From NCBI RefSeq assembly GCF_002933815.1, contig NZ_BEYR01000004.1:124001-188000 (forward strand): 64,000 nt of DNA, in the 5' to 3' direction. How positions within the stretch are numbered: the stretch's first letter is position 1; each line of letters starts with the position of its first letter. Under the pieces are notes generated by a model. That model was not told where the DNA came from. It searched no databases and worked only from the letters and a program-made list of their open reading frames with translations. A program made the position numbers and the translations under genes. The DNA is from Sphingobacterium sp. HMA12. GTDB taxonomy: Bacteria > Bacteroidota > Bacteroidia > Sphingobacteriales > Sphingobacteriaceae. Below, one piece after another: positions 26,407 through 35,672 of this stretch.

Positions 26407-27584
26407 TAATTCACTTGGTTTAACACACGTTGTTCTTTCACTGAAATTTTACCCATATTTTTATTGTTAAGAATAAGTTCACCATTCAGTTTGTTATTGA
26501 AAAACTTAAAGTTAGTTGACTTTGGTCCTACCACAACTGCTGTCCGCGCGGAAGATATGTTACAATTCAAAACGTGAACTTCCGAACTAGCTCCTCCGAA
26601 TTTGGCTAATATAGCTCCTTCGCTATTTCCTGAAAGCATACAGTTGCTGATGGTTACTTTCTTAACCGTTTTGTTTTTAACTGCCGCATCGGCCTCCGGT
26701 TCGATGTCAATGCCTGTAGCAGTAGAAATATACAAAAATCGTCCTGTATTGCTTATTGTACTTTTATTAATCGTTATGTCTTGACCTCCTCCGATAGCTA
26801 TACCTGTGCGCGAATTATAATCAAAAGTAGAGCTTTGAACACGAATATTGTTATCGCTCCCACTGACATTAGCGATCATCAGTCCATCAGTCCCAAAACG
26901 ATTGGAGCGTACTTTATTGATCAAAACATCGCGGGAATGAAATACAACGATGCCATAATGTTCAATCTGAATACCACAATCGCCATAACCGCCACCTAAG
27001 TTGAGCTTATCAGGCATAAATTCTGCATTTTGAGAAATACCACGTAGAGCAAAATTATTCATATTATTAACCGTACCGGCATAAAAGTTACCATCGAGGT
27101 GTAGGTTCTGAATGGTAATGTTACGGCTGTTTCTGATATGGATAACTCGTCCAAGCATTGCCCGCTCCGTTGCAACATTATTTTTGGCAACACACTCGAA
27201 AGTTTTATTGGTACTCTTTCCTGTAGCCGGATTAAAAGAGCCAAATCGCATCCCGACATTGAACAGTAGCTTAGTACCTGAAGCTCCCCTAATCGTTACA
27301 TTCTCACAATTCTCAAGGCCAATGACGTCTTTACCTGTTAGGTAATAGCTGCTATTTGCGATCTTTTCCTGGCGCCCAACTAAAAATACACCCGAAGGTA
27401 TATTAATGATCGCATGTCCCCCGCGAGCGTTCACAAATGCACTCATTTTTTCAAATGCCAGCTGATCACTCTCAAGATCATTAGGCTTGGCTCCAAAATC
27501 CAATACTGAAACCGTCACCACAGTTTGAGCATATGAATGCTGAAAAATCAAAAATAATACTAAAGCGATTAGAATCTTTTTCAT
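26406..27584 (-). CDS. Secreted right-handed beta-helix protein (pectate-lyase-like)
   Basis: A 392-residue protein with a signal peptide (MKKILIALVLFLIFQHSYAQ) followed by the VLDFGAKPNDLESDQLAFEK segment that opens pectate-lyase superfamily beta-helices, GGHAIINIPSGVFLVG, and many repeating turns such as NVTIRGASG, NITIQNLHLDGNF, VLINKVRSNRFGTDG, DITINKSTISNTG and VTISNCMLSGNSEG. In the family these folds are glycan lyases, hydrolases or epimerases in the periplasm or outside. Embedded between GT genes, it probably processes polysaccharide B; no catalytic triad can be assigned from the sequence alone. Overlaps of 4 and 1 bases with its neighbours show it is part of the same operon. Confidence 0.82.
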   Translation of the reverse strand: MKKILIALVLFLIFQHSYAQTVVTVSVLDFGAKPNDLESDQLAFEKMSAFVNARGGHAIINIPSGVFLVGRQEKIANSSYYLTGKDVIGLENCENVTIRGASGTKLLFNVGMRFGSFNPATGKSTNKTFECVAKNNVATERAMLGRVIHIRNSRNITIQNLHLDGNFYAGTVNNMNNFALRGISQNAEFMPDKLNLGGGYGDCGIQIEHYGIVVFHSRDVLINKVRSNRFGTDGLMIANVSGSDNNIRVQSSTFDYNSRTGIAIGGGQDITINKSTISNTGRFLYISTATGIDIEPEADAAVKNKTVKKVTISNCMLSGNSEGAILAKFGGASSEVHVLNCNISSARTAVVVGPKSTNFKFFNNKLNGELILNNKNMGKISVKEQRVLNQVN

Positions 27585-28684
27585 ACTGTATAAGCTTTTA
27601 AATAGTTAGAAGCACTAGACTCAATAGCATAGTGATCGTGGAAGCACTTTTTAGCATTTTCGCTAATGGCCTCTTTATTTTCATTTTTTGAATACCGTAC
27701 TATCCCATTGGCAATATCGTCGACTAAAGTTCCGGTAGTAAAAAAACCATTTTTCTCATCTTCGATCATATCTTTCATACCCCCGACCGGACTGCAGATG
27801 GGAATACATCCGTGCGATAAAGCCTCTATTAATGAGATCGGCATACCTTCGTATATACTTGGCAGAATAAAAGCGTCTGATGCCGCCAAATAATCCTCGA
27901 CGTTTGAAACGCCGCCCAACAAATAAATATTGTATTCACCCGCTACCTCATCAATAATGTTCCGGTAAATTGTTTCATTCATAACATCACCCAACACCAA
28001 TAACACGCCGTTGCCAATCGTTGATCGTAAGTTTTTGAATGCACGGACTAAATTTAGCTGATTCTTTTGGGTATCTATTCTAGCAACATTGACATATAGT
28101 TGTCCATCAGCTGCCCTATACTTGGCTCTGATCTCATCACGCTTCTTAATATCGAAAGGCTTAAAGGGCCTTCCATTGTCTATTTGCTTATCATAGCCAT
28201 ATAAGTTGTATACTTTTTGAAAAGACTGACTCATACTACTTGATATAGTAATAGGGGTGATTAGTTTGGAACTGAACAACATTTTCCGAATTAAAAATAT
28301 ACCCCGATTTTCAACCTCCTTATCTGCTTCATTATGAATGGTATGAAAAAACTTAATATTTTTATTTCTAAATCTGAACAACATATAAGGTATTAAATAC
28401 TCTAAGGCATTTATATGTGAATTGACGACACGTGGTGCTATTTTTTTGATAAGCTTAAATAATTTGGGTATTACTTTCAAATCCAATCCCGGTCTTTTAC
28501 CCAATGAAATCAATCGAACATCTTTCGATACTTCATGTTGAAATGAATGCTCGGTATTATCAAATAAAGAAATTAAATACACTTCATTCGATTTGGCAAG
28601 TTCATTGCACAGATCAACAACGAAACGCTCGGCTCCGCCTCTCCCTAATGATGGTATTATATGTACTAAAGTAAGTTTGTCCAT
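27581..28684 (-). CDS. Glycosyltransferase family 4 (GT-B fold)
   Basis: A 367-residue GT4 enzyme with HIIPSLGRGGAERFVVDL (8-25), VARIDTQKNQLNLVRAFKNL (about 195) and the donor-site LPSIYEGMPISLIEALSHG with CIPICSPVGGMKDMI after it. It is of the WcaL/AmsK-like type that elongates lipid-linked exopolysaccharide repeats. Its 3' end overlaps the beta-helix gene by 4 bases. It directly follows the polymerase gene. Donor and acceptor unknown. Confidence 0.9.
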   Translation of the reverse strand: MDKLTLVHIIPSLGRGGAERFVVDLCNELAKSNEVYLISLFDNTEHSFQHEVSKDVRLISLGKRPGLDLKVIPKLFKLIKKIAPRVVNSHINALEYLIPYMLFRFRNKNIKFFHTIHNEADKEVENRGIFLIRKMLFSSKLITPITISSSMSQSFQKVYNLYGYDKQIDNGRPFKPFDIKKRDEIRAKYRAADGQLYVNVARIDTQKNQLNLVRAFKNLRSTIGNGVLLVLGDVMNETIYRNIIDEVAGEYNIYLLGGVSNVEDYLAASDAFILPSIYEGMPISLIEALSHGCIPICSPVGGMKDMIEDEKNGFFTTGTLVDDIANGIVRYSKNENKEAISENAKKCFHDHYAIESSASNYLKAYTV

Positions 28685-28704
28685 GAAGATAACGTATTTC
28701 TTTC

Positions 28705-29904
28705 CTATCCCTCTTGTTTTAAATGTTTTTCATCAGGCCCCTTATATAAATATAATCCCACATATAGCAATAAAAAATAATTTATGGCATGTAATGTAGG
28801 CCTTTGAAAGAAAACAGCCATAAGAAACACAATTGAAATTAAATTAAAAAGCTTATAACGGGGCTGATGCATCAGCGAAAAGCATACTAATAAATAAAAG
28901 ACAATGATCGTACCTTTTTCAATCAAAACTGTCCGATAGGACAATGTAGAACCATCAAAAACTTCCACCATATAATCCTTTCCGTAACCGAAATAATAAG
29001 CTAAATTACGGTAATTATTCCACTTATTAAATGACTCATCAAATCCTGGTATAGCAAGATCGCGGTTATTAACAACACCAACGATCCAATTGCCAGCCCA
29101 CTCAAAACGATGGTATACTGCTAAGGCCAGTACAGGATTAGACTCCGTCCAAAGCGCTACAAAATTAAGCACCAAATAAAAAGTAATCAGGCATAAGATA
29201 AAAATAACAACGCGACGTACTGTTTTTTTTATTGAAATAGATCTCAGGTCAGAAAAAAATAGAACCGGAACAATCGTTATAAAATAAAACATGGACAAAC
29301 TGAGAACACCTGCAATATTTAGCGTAATCTTTTGCCAGCGCGCTAATTGTTGATGATAATAAAAATAGATTAGGGGAACAAGCGTACCGATCACCCCCGG
29401 TTCGTCAAAAATAGAATTGAATCGGTATTGGAGGTTTTCACGTCCCCAATAAACAAGCAAGTAATTATAATAGATTTTTTCACCTTTTGCATACGTAAAT
29501 AAACTTGGTAGGAGCCCAACGTTGACCAAAATATAAATAGGTATTCCGATAAGACACAGGGCACAAAAAAACCGTATATAATTTAAAGCAATTTCATATT
29601 TATATTCGTCAGGCAGCAATATAAAACAGCATACAGGTAAAAAAGCTGAATAAAATAGCTGAACACTTAGTAAAATATCTTTGGATAGATATAGATATAA
29701 TATGGGCAATATTAACATCAACCAAAGGTAATTTTGCCTTGTATTGAACCGCAACAAATAAAAAATACCGATCACATTCAACAGCTTGAGCATATAAATA
29801 GCCAATTTTAAAACAATGAATTCACTGTACACTGTGTAAGAGTCAAATATGGCTATTACCAATAAATTCAGTGAGATTATTTTAAAAAGGTTAAGCTCTT
29901 TCAT
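28705..29904 (-). CDS. wzy: Wzy-like polysaccharide polymerase (locus B)
   Basis: A 399-residue membrane protein with about ten hydrophobic segments. In the middle, a periplasmic-type stretch (NYLLVYWGRENLQYRFNSIF then DEPGVIGTL, about 145-175) resembles EpsG/Wzy-like polymerases in which RFxSxFxEP precedes a membrane helix. It sits between the GT genes of locus B and no other polymerase is present there, so the Wzy role is inferred from topology, this motif and context. A 20-base gap follows before the GT4 gene. Confidence 0.75.
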   Translation of the reverse strand: MKELNLFKIISLNLLVIAIFDSYTVYSEFIVLKLAIYMLKLLNVIGIFYLLRFNTRQNYLWLMLILPILYLYLSKDILLSVQLFYSAFLPVCCFILLPDEYKYEIALNYIRFFCALCLIGIPIYILVNVGLLPSLFTYAKGEKIYYNYLLVYWGRENLQYRFNSIFDEPGVIGTLVPLIYFYYHQQLARWQKITLNIAGVLSLSMFYFITIVPVLFFSDLRSISIKKTVRRVVIFILCLITFYLVLNFVALWTESNPVLALAVYHRFEWAGNWIVGVVNNRDLAIPGFDESFNKWNNYRNLAYYFGYGKDYMVEVFDGSTLSYRTVLIEKGTIIVFYLLVCFSLMHQPRYKLFNLISIVFLMAVFFQRPTLHAINYFLLLYVGLYLYKGPDEKHLKQEG

Positions 29905-29939
29905 TTCTATGAATAACGTGATTGATCTATCTTAATTAT

Positions 29940-30968
29940 CTATTTAATTGATAATAGAAGCTTCCGCATCTCTACCGGACTCTTTACTTGATCCAGGCCA
30001 AAATACTGATTTAACACAAGACGGTCGTCATTTGCCAGAGCATCCTCTATCTGTTTCCTGTCAAATCGAGAGGAAATAACATTTTGTTCATTTTTAAGGA
30101 TATCTTGATTGCTTTTAAAGAATTGAACCTCTTTATAGTTTACCTTCTGTTTATATATACTAATGGGCACCCCAACCTCCAATGCATACGCTAAATGTGT
30201 CCCTAGATTATTGGTAAATATTTCGGAAGCTAACAACAGTAGACTTTTAAGCCTTGGAATAAAATTCAAATCATCGCGATGCCCTGCCGTGCTCACCTTA
30301 AATCCTTCTTTTAGATATATAGCATCTACTCCATTATCAATATCTTTCCAGTAAAGGCATACAATTACTGTATCATATCCGACCATTTTCTCATGTATGG
30401 ATGAAATAAATGACCGTTCGTCAAATTGCGCAGTAACGGACCCAATAGAATGCGATGGTATAACCAATAATACTTTTCCTAGTGCTGCCTTCTGTGCAAT
30501 AATTTCATCCGCAGATAACAAACTCGGACAATAATGAATATAAGGCCCGATTACATACGTTGGAACACCATTAACAATACCATCGATATAGGATTTACGG
30601 ACTGGGCTTAATGTTGTTATCAACTTTGCTTTCCCCATATTATATTGGTTAGCATAGGTACCTAAAACTAGCCCATGTTCAATATAAAAATAATGTTTTT
30701 GTATCAAATTAAGATCTTCTTTCCCCAGGCCAGCATAACCCAGTAAATGGTGATACAAACCATAATAGTTACAATCTGGTATATAGAAGTAAGGATATTC
30801 GACAAGCTCTTTTGCAAGGGCTTTGTAGTCAAAAATAGAAATTTTAGACCTACGATCAACTTCTGCACTAAAACCTTGATTTTGGGCACATTTATAAGCG
30901 GTAAACAACGCGCGCAATATCCTGTTTCGGTCAACTATTTTAGCTAGAAATTCTTTTAATTTATGCAT
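29940..30968 (-). CDS. GT-B-like protein of unrecognised family, candidate nonulosonate transferase
   Basis: A 342-residue protein of no family recognised with certainty. The N-terminal half contains YYGLYHHLLGYAG and the turn EHGLVLG (about 92-98). The C-terminal half starts a Rossmann-like unit with LLVIPSHSIGSVTAQFDE (about 167) and ends with EIFTNNLGTHLAYALEVG then VPISIY (about 261-284), which has the shape of the donor-site S/T-x2-G-x4-A-E/L-x2-G-x-P motif of GT-B enzymes such as sialyl-, polysialyl- and CDP-glycerol-type transferases. Since locus B makes CMP-pseudaminic acid and no other transferase for it is obvious, this is the best candidate to use it. That role is inference. It overlaps the upstream lipoprotein gene by 8 bases. 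Confidence 0.6.
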   Translation of the reverse strand: MHKLKEFLAKIVDRNRILRALFTAYKCAQNQGFSAEVDRRSKISIFDYKALAKELVEYPYFYIPDCNYYGLYHHLLGYAGLGKEDLNLIQKHYFYIEHGLVLGTYANQYNMGKAKLITTLSPVRKSYIDGIVNGVPTYVIGPYIHYCPSLLSADEIIAQKAALGKVLLVIPSHSIGSVTAQFDERSFISSIHEKMVGYDTVIVCLYWKDIDNGVDAIYLKEGFKVSTAGHRDDLNFIPRLKSLLLLASEIFTNNLGTHLAYALEVGVPISIYKQKVNYKEVQFFKSNQDILKNEQNVISSRFDRKQIEDALANDDRLVLNQYFGLDQVKSPVEMRKLLLSIK

Positions 30969-32022
30969 GCTTTTTTACAATTTTGATACGCGCTGTTTTT
31001 ATGACAGCCTTTCCCGTTGGTACATGTAGATCATAATAACTGACAAATATGGTATCATTTTTAATTACATGTCCGGCATATCCGTTATCGGCAAAAGAGG
31101 GCAACTCTAGCAATTTTGATATTGTATTTCGCTTTGTATTGAATAAAAACAAGGATGTTTTAACATTTTTTCCAGAGTTGTTATTTTCAAGAAGTTCTCT
31201 TCCCGAAATAAGAAGATGATTTTCATCGAAGACAGTTATGTTGGGTCCGCCTAACTGATAGACGGGCAATTGCCATAATTTTGCAGTGCAAATGTTTGAC
31301 AAATCAGAAACTGCCAGAATACCTTTGTATTTCGTTCTTATAGCCGAATACATACGATTTTGGCTTGTAACAAATCTAGCCTCGGAGGCAGAATTTGGTA
31401 GATCTAGCGCACATTTGGGATAAGGTATACTTGACTGTGGTACTTGATAATAAGCAACATGGTTATCTTTATATCCCATACTAAGCTTTTCATTCTGAAA
31501 TATGCCAGTATACCAATACCAGATATCGCTACTCTTATAATTACCACTAAACAAGCTGGTTTTATCACCTGTGTCGATTTTAAAGATGCGCAATTGCTTT
31601 TTATTTATAGGAATATTCGGATTTATAGTCGTGTAGTTCAAATATAACTGATCTCTTTCCAATAAAAATTTAGGATCTCGAACATCAAGACCTTTTTCCA
31701 GATTATTGGAAAATTCACTCCAACGAATGAAATCCCTACTACGCATTGTTTTAATGGAACTTGTACTATCAAATCCATGCTCTCTCGCAGACCTAAATGT
31801 TAAATAAAAACTTCCATCATAAAAAGCAAGATCAGTAAAAGCATTATAAGGGGCCGTATGATATACAATTGCACTATCTAAAACTTCGCATATATACTCA
31901 CTTTCTACTAGGGGGATCTCTGGCAAATCGATCCACGGTTTTTCTTTACCACATCCTGCAAGCAGAAAAAGTAGCCCCAACGCCTGAGAAAATACCATTG
32001 TCTTAAAAAACAGTTTCATCAT
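30961..32022 (-). CDS. Sialidase-like beta-propeller lipoprotein
   Basis: A 353-residue protein with a lipoprotein signal peptide ending LFLLAGC (Cys24). The body alternates short beta-rich blades: NAFTDLAFYDGSFYLTFRSA (with the FR that often opens the arginine triad of sialidases), SIKTMRSRDFIRWSE, DVRDPKFLLERDQLYLNY and ISGRELLE. This pattern is that of a sialidase or GH43-like propeller family. Placed directly between Wzx and the GT-B-like gene in a locus that makes pseudaminic acid, it could trim or sense a nonulosonate-bearing polymer at the cell surface or periplasm. The blades are too divergent to be sure it is catalytic; a non-enzymatic glycan-binding role is possible. Confidence 0.6.
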   Translation of the reverse strand: MMKLFFKTMVFSQALGLLFLLAGCGKEKPWIDLPEIPLVESEYICEVLDSAIVYHTAPYNAFTDLAFYDGSFYLTFRSAREHGFDSTSSIKTMRSRDFIRWSEFSNNLEKGLDVRDPKFLLERDQLYLNYTTINPNIPINKKQLRIFKIDTGDKTSLFSGNYKSSDIWYWYTGIFQNEKLSMGYKDNHVAYYQVPQSSIPYPKCALDLPNSASEARFVTSQNRMYSAIRTKYKGILAVSDLSNICTAKLWQLPVYQLGGPNITVFDENHLLISGRELLENNNSGKNVKTSLFLFNTKRNTISKLLELPSFADNGYAGHVIKNDTIFVSYYDLHVPTGKAVIKTARIKIVKKHA

Positions 32023-33492
32023 CTATTTTAAGGAAAATATACTCGGATCCAAAATTAAACGCTTTACCATCGCAACGATCTGCTTAAAATTACTGAGATT
32101 AAGAACCACAAAAACTAACACAGATAATATATAGAAATAATTGGGACAGTTGAAAAATACAAAGACTAAACTCAATATATAAGGTAATAAAAGCTTGGCA
32201 TTAAATGTAAAATTAAGTAATTCCCGCAAATTAAGCTTATCGCCGATTAGAGTCAAGCCAAAATAATTAATCCCGAAAATGTAAACCAGATAGGCTAAAG
32301 CAGTAGATAAAATCACATATTCGAATCCGACATGCCACACAATGACGAGAAAGTAGTTACAGACTAAGTTCAATAACAAACAAGAAAAAGCGATTAGCCC
32401 GAGGCTACGTTCCTTACCTCTTGCTATAATAAATCCTGAGATACCGAATGCATTGGTAGTCAAAATAACAGTCAATATAATAAGACGAAACGCATTTTGA
32501 CTTTCAGCATATTTTGGGAATAAATATAGAAAGAGTGGAAAAAATACAATAGAAGTATGTGCCAGAAGATGTGTGCAGGTCGTATAACAGGATCGAATAT
32601 AGCCCAGTTCGGTAACCACCTTACTTTGCTCCATCTTTGAAAAACGGTTCAATATTTTTGGATAGATAACGTAATTTATTGAATCTAATAATAACAATAT
32701 GGTATTTGCTAAGGTAAAAGCAAAAGTAAAATAACCAAACTCCTCAACCTCATAATAACTGCTTACAAATGAACGGGTAGCTAGCATCATAAAATAAAAG
32801 GAGGAATTATAAAAAAACATATACAGTCCTTTAATAGCTATTCGTTTCAACCAATAGGTATTAAAAGACAATCTTATTCTAAAAGGTAGACCTATCAGAA
32901 ATAAAATAACCGAAAAAATCGCCGAAGCAACCTGGATGAATACTAAAACCTCTAAAAGATAGGCCCCTTTATATCGCCATACGACTAACAAGGTGAGGAA
33001 GACAGACAAAGATTGACTCAGTGCAATTTTTAAAAATTTACCATAAATACGATATATATTGGAAAAGAAAACAATTAGATGATTCATTATCCCAGCTATC
33101 AGCAATGGAATATATAGTGTAGAAAAGTGATATTTTTCAGCAAAATCGTATGCAAATAATCTAAATCCCACCGCCACTAAAATCAATATGCCAAATAGGA
33201 TTGCTAATAGATTCAACGCATTGGCTGCTATTTTTCCGCGCAATTTTTCATTCGAGAATTTGAGCGATAAATAATTATTACTGGACTGTTGAATGCCGAA
33301 ATTTAAAAAAGAGATGTATTGTAGAGACAAACTAAAAAAACCCCATATACCGAGGTAGTAGGGACCTAAATTACTAGCTAAAAACAAAGAATTTAGAAAC
33401 TGAAGAAAAAACGTAAAATACCTACTAAAGAGATACAGAACGACATTATTTCTAAATACAGCAGTAATTATTTGCTTAAATTTATTCATCAT
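32023..33492 (-). CDS. wzx: Wzx-like repeat-unit flippase (MOP superfamily), locus B
   Basis: A 489-residue membrane protein with about twelve to fourteen hydrophobic segments. The N-terminus (LFSRYFTFFLQFLNSLFLAS, then NLGPYYLGIWGFFSL) is typical of O-antigen and EPS flippases. It would flip the lipid-linked repeat made by locus B, probably carrying pseudaminic acid. Its start codon overlaps the end of pseI by 11 bases, so it is translationally linked to the pathway genes. It is clearly different in sequence from the locus A flippase. Confidence 0.86.
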   Translation of the reverse strand: MMNKFKQIITAVFRNNVVLYLFSRYFTFFLQFLNSLFLASNLGPYYLGIWGFFSLSLQYISFLNFGIQQSSNNYLSLKFSNEKLRGKIAANALNLLAILFGILILVAVGFRLFAYDFAEKYHFSTLYIPLLIAGIMNHLIVFFSNIYRIYGKFLKIALSQSLSVFLTLLVVWRYKGAYLLEVLVFIQVASAIFSVILFLIGLPFRIRLSFNTYWLKRIAIKGLYMFFYNSSFYFMMLATRSFVSSYYEVEEFGYFTFAFTLANTILLLLDSINYVIYPKILNRFSKMEQSKVVTELGYIRSCYTTCTHLLAHTSIVFFPLFLYLFPKYAESQNAFRLIILTVILTTNAFGISGFIIARGKERSLGLIAFSCLLLNLVCNYFLVIVWHVGFEYVILSTALAYLVYIFGINYFGLTLIGDKLNLRELLNFTFNAKLLLPYILSLVFVFFNCPNYFYILSVLVFVVLNLSNFKQIVAMVKRLILDPSIFSLK

Positions 33493-34537
33493 CCTCGATC
33501 AACATATTCCAATCCAATGGCGTTCCTTTCTTAATTGAATATTTTACTTTTCGCCCGATCAGATCCTTCATGTATTTAGGAGCAAGCCCATGCCCCGGCC
33601 GAACAACTCTCACATTATCAACCGATAGTTCCTCCCCTGCCATGATATCTTCGGAAACGAAAATAGACCTTCTTCTGAACTTATTTTTCTCACTTAACTC
33701 AAGTACTGGCTGTCCAACCGACTTTGCGGCCATACGTGCACAGTCAACCATTGCTTTGAATTCAACGGGCTCCATTGAAAATTGAGAATCAATGCCACCT
33801 AATTCTCGGGATAATATAATATGTTTTTCGATCACCTGCCCCCCCATGGCAACAGCAACCGTCGGCACTATACTGCCCATAGTATGATCGGATACACCTA
33901 CAATGACGCCAAATTTTTCCTTCAACATCGGTATAGTGGAAAGATTAGCCATTTCTATTGGCGCTGGATACTCTGAAGTGCACTTCAATAAAATAACTTG
34001 ATCATTACCAACAGATAAACAAGTTTCAATCGCCAACTCGACATCATCCAACCCGGCCATACCCGTTGAAATAATAACTGGTTTTCCTTTACTTGCGACC
34101 ACCCTGATCAGGTCTATATCCGTAATTTCAGCTGACGCAATTTTATACATAGGAACGTCTAGGCTTTCCAAAAACTCGACACAATTCGAATCAAAAGGAG
34201 AGGAGAAGAAAAGTAAGCCTAAAGATTCTGCATGTTTCTTTAATTTCTCATGCCATTCGAAGGGTAGCATTCCAACTTGGTATAGATCATAAGGACGCTT
34301 CCCTTTCCAAAGCCCATCTTTTCTTGGTCCAAAATATTCATTATCCACGTCCAACGTAAGCGAGTCCGGCGTAAAAGTCTGTACTTTAACCGCATCTGCT
34401 CCGCTAGCAGCAATAGCATCAATTGTCCTGATTGCCAAATCAAAATCATTGTTGTGGTTGGCAGATAATTCTGCAATAATGAATAATTCTCCACTTTCTT
34501 TAAACTGCGTGTAATCGAATTTTCTTTTATTTTCCAT
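33482..34537 (-). CDS. pseI: Pseudaminic acid synthase
   Basis: A 351-residue NeuB-family enzyme: N-terminal TIM barrel with FIIAELSANHNNDFDLAI (19-36), DAVKVQTFTPDSLTLD, GLLFFSSPFDSNCVEFLE, LKCTSEYPAP, VGVSDHTMGS, VIEKHI and GGIDSQFSMEP, then a C-terminal SAF (antifreeze-like) domain (about 285-345) with FRRRSIFV, RPGHGLAPK and KKGTPLDWNML. The TPDSLTLD and GTPL features point to the PseI branch and not to NeuB or LegI. It condenses the 6-deoxy-AltdiNAc sugar with phosphoenolpyruvate to give pseudaminic acid. The presence of pseB, pseC, pseF and pseG in the same operon supports this. It overlaps the ATP-grasp gene by 11 bases. Confidence 0.92.
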   Translation of the reverse strand: MENKRKFDYTQFKESGELFIIAELSANHNNDFDLAIRTIDAIAASGADAVKVQTFTPDSLTLDVDNEYFGPRKDGLWKGKRPYDLYQVGMLPFEWHEKLKKHAESLGLLFFSSPFDSNCVEFLESLDVPMYKIASAEITDIDLIRVVASKGKPVIISTGMAGLDDVELAIETCLSVGNDQVILLKCTSEYPAPIEMANLSTIPMLKEKFGVIVGVSDHTMGSIVPTVAVAMGGQVIEKHIILSRELGGIDSQFSMEPVEFKAMVDCARMAAKSVGQPVLELSEKNKFRRRSIFVSEDIMAGEELSVDNVRVVRPGHGLAPKYMKDLIGRKVKYSIKKGTPLDWNMLIEDDE

Positions 34538-35672
34538 CTAGTATTTCAATTAACCTATCTTTACTATTATCACTAGCGATAAAATACCCCAAGCGATCCA
34601 ATGAACTTTTTAATGGTACATCTTTATAGACCTCAATATTATATTTCGAAATCGAAGCAGGAGGAGATCCACGTAAGTAGGAGGTCAACCGCCTGTAATT
34701 ACTCCGATCCAAAAATTTAATACCGGCATAAGTCTCAACCGATCTTTCAATCGTTAAGTCTTGGCCCATGGCAATTTTAATGAGTGATGCCAACATATCA
34801 ATCCCGGTCGACAATGGGATTAGATCCGAAGCTATAAAATCCCCTCCGGGTCGACATGCACATTCGATCAAATAAATCTGATCATCCAATATTTTGAACT
34901 CGAGATGAAGTGCGCTATTATCAATTTGAAACGCTTTCACCACCATCGCCGCAAATCTGGAGATTTCTTCTTGCAGAGGGCGATCAAAGGCAACTGAACA
35001 GATATGACCTATCTCTACAGGAAAGTGTGATCCCTCGGCATCCTCTAAAAACTTCTCTGTCAGCCCCAAGATGTGTACTTCTCCCCGTTGCACAAGCCCT
35101 TCTAGACTGTACTCCTTACCGCCAATGAACTCTTCTATTAAGAATTCATCAGTCCTGCTATAACGTTCAGCCTCACGATAGGCCTGTGCCAAGGCTGTCT
35201 CCTCGTAAACAATAGTGATACCCCTACTTGCTGATGAATCCAACGGTTTTACAATAATTGGATAATTGAACGGAACAATATAATCCGCTAATTGATTGAA
35301 ATTTAACTTAACAAACCTTGGACACTTAATAGCATATTGAAGTGCCAACTCACGCTGCAAATATTTATTCGTGCACACTGCAGCAGCAAATGGGCTTATT
35401 CCAATTAAATTTAATTGTTCACATAGCTGTGCGACAACATTAACGGGATAATCGGAAGTTGTAAGAACAGCGTCAACTTTATATTCCTTGGCAATCTGTA
35501 GCGCCGACTCTGAATCTAATGTTGAGATAACAAAGCTGTAATCTGCCAATTTCATTCCCGGTGCGTCAGCACTTCCATCCAATACAAGAACAACATAGCC
35601 TAAGCTCTTGGCTTTTTCTATGATCGGTACCTGAATAATACCGGCTCCGAGTATCAGAAGTTTTTCTTTCAT
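34527..35672 (-). CDS. ATP-grasp ligase-like enzyme in the pseudaminic acid cluster
   Basis: A 381-residue ATP-grasp protein: N-terminal pre-ATP-grasp domain (LLILGAGIIQVPIIEKAKSL, VLTTSDYPVNVV), the nucleotide-binding YPIIVKPLDSSASRGITIVY (about 130-149), EEFIGGKEYSLEGLV and the metal-binding LHLEFKILDDQIYLIECAC followed by RPGGDFI (about 258-285). It resembles the carboxylate-amine ligase/CarB-like branch. Such enzymes activate a carboxylate as acyl-phosphate and join it to an amine or thiol. It is not a standard Pse enzyme; wedged between pseG and pseI with 4- and 11-base overlaps, it may attach an amino acid or other acyl group to an amino group of the 2,4-diamino sugar or of pseudaminic acid. 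Substrate unknown. Confidence 0.8.
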   Translation of the reverse strand: MKEKLLILGAGIIQVPIIEKAKSLGYVVLVLDGSADAPGMKLADYSFVISTLDSESALQIAKEYKVDAVLTTSDYPVNVVAQLCEQLNLIGISPFAAAVCTNKYLQRELALQYAIKCPRFVKLNFNQLADYIVPFNYPIIVKPLDSSASRGITIVYEETALAQAYREAERYSRTDEFLIEEFIGGKEYSLEGLVQRGEVHILGLTEKFLEDAEGSHFPVEIGHICSVAFDRPLQEEISRFAAMVVKAFQIDNSALHLEFKILDDQIYLIECACRPGGDFIASDLIPLSTGIDMLASLIKIAMGQDLTIERSVETYAGIKFLDRSNYRRLTSYLRGSPPASISKYNIEVYKDVPLKSSLDRLGYFIASDNSKDRLIEILDGK

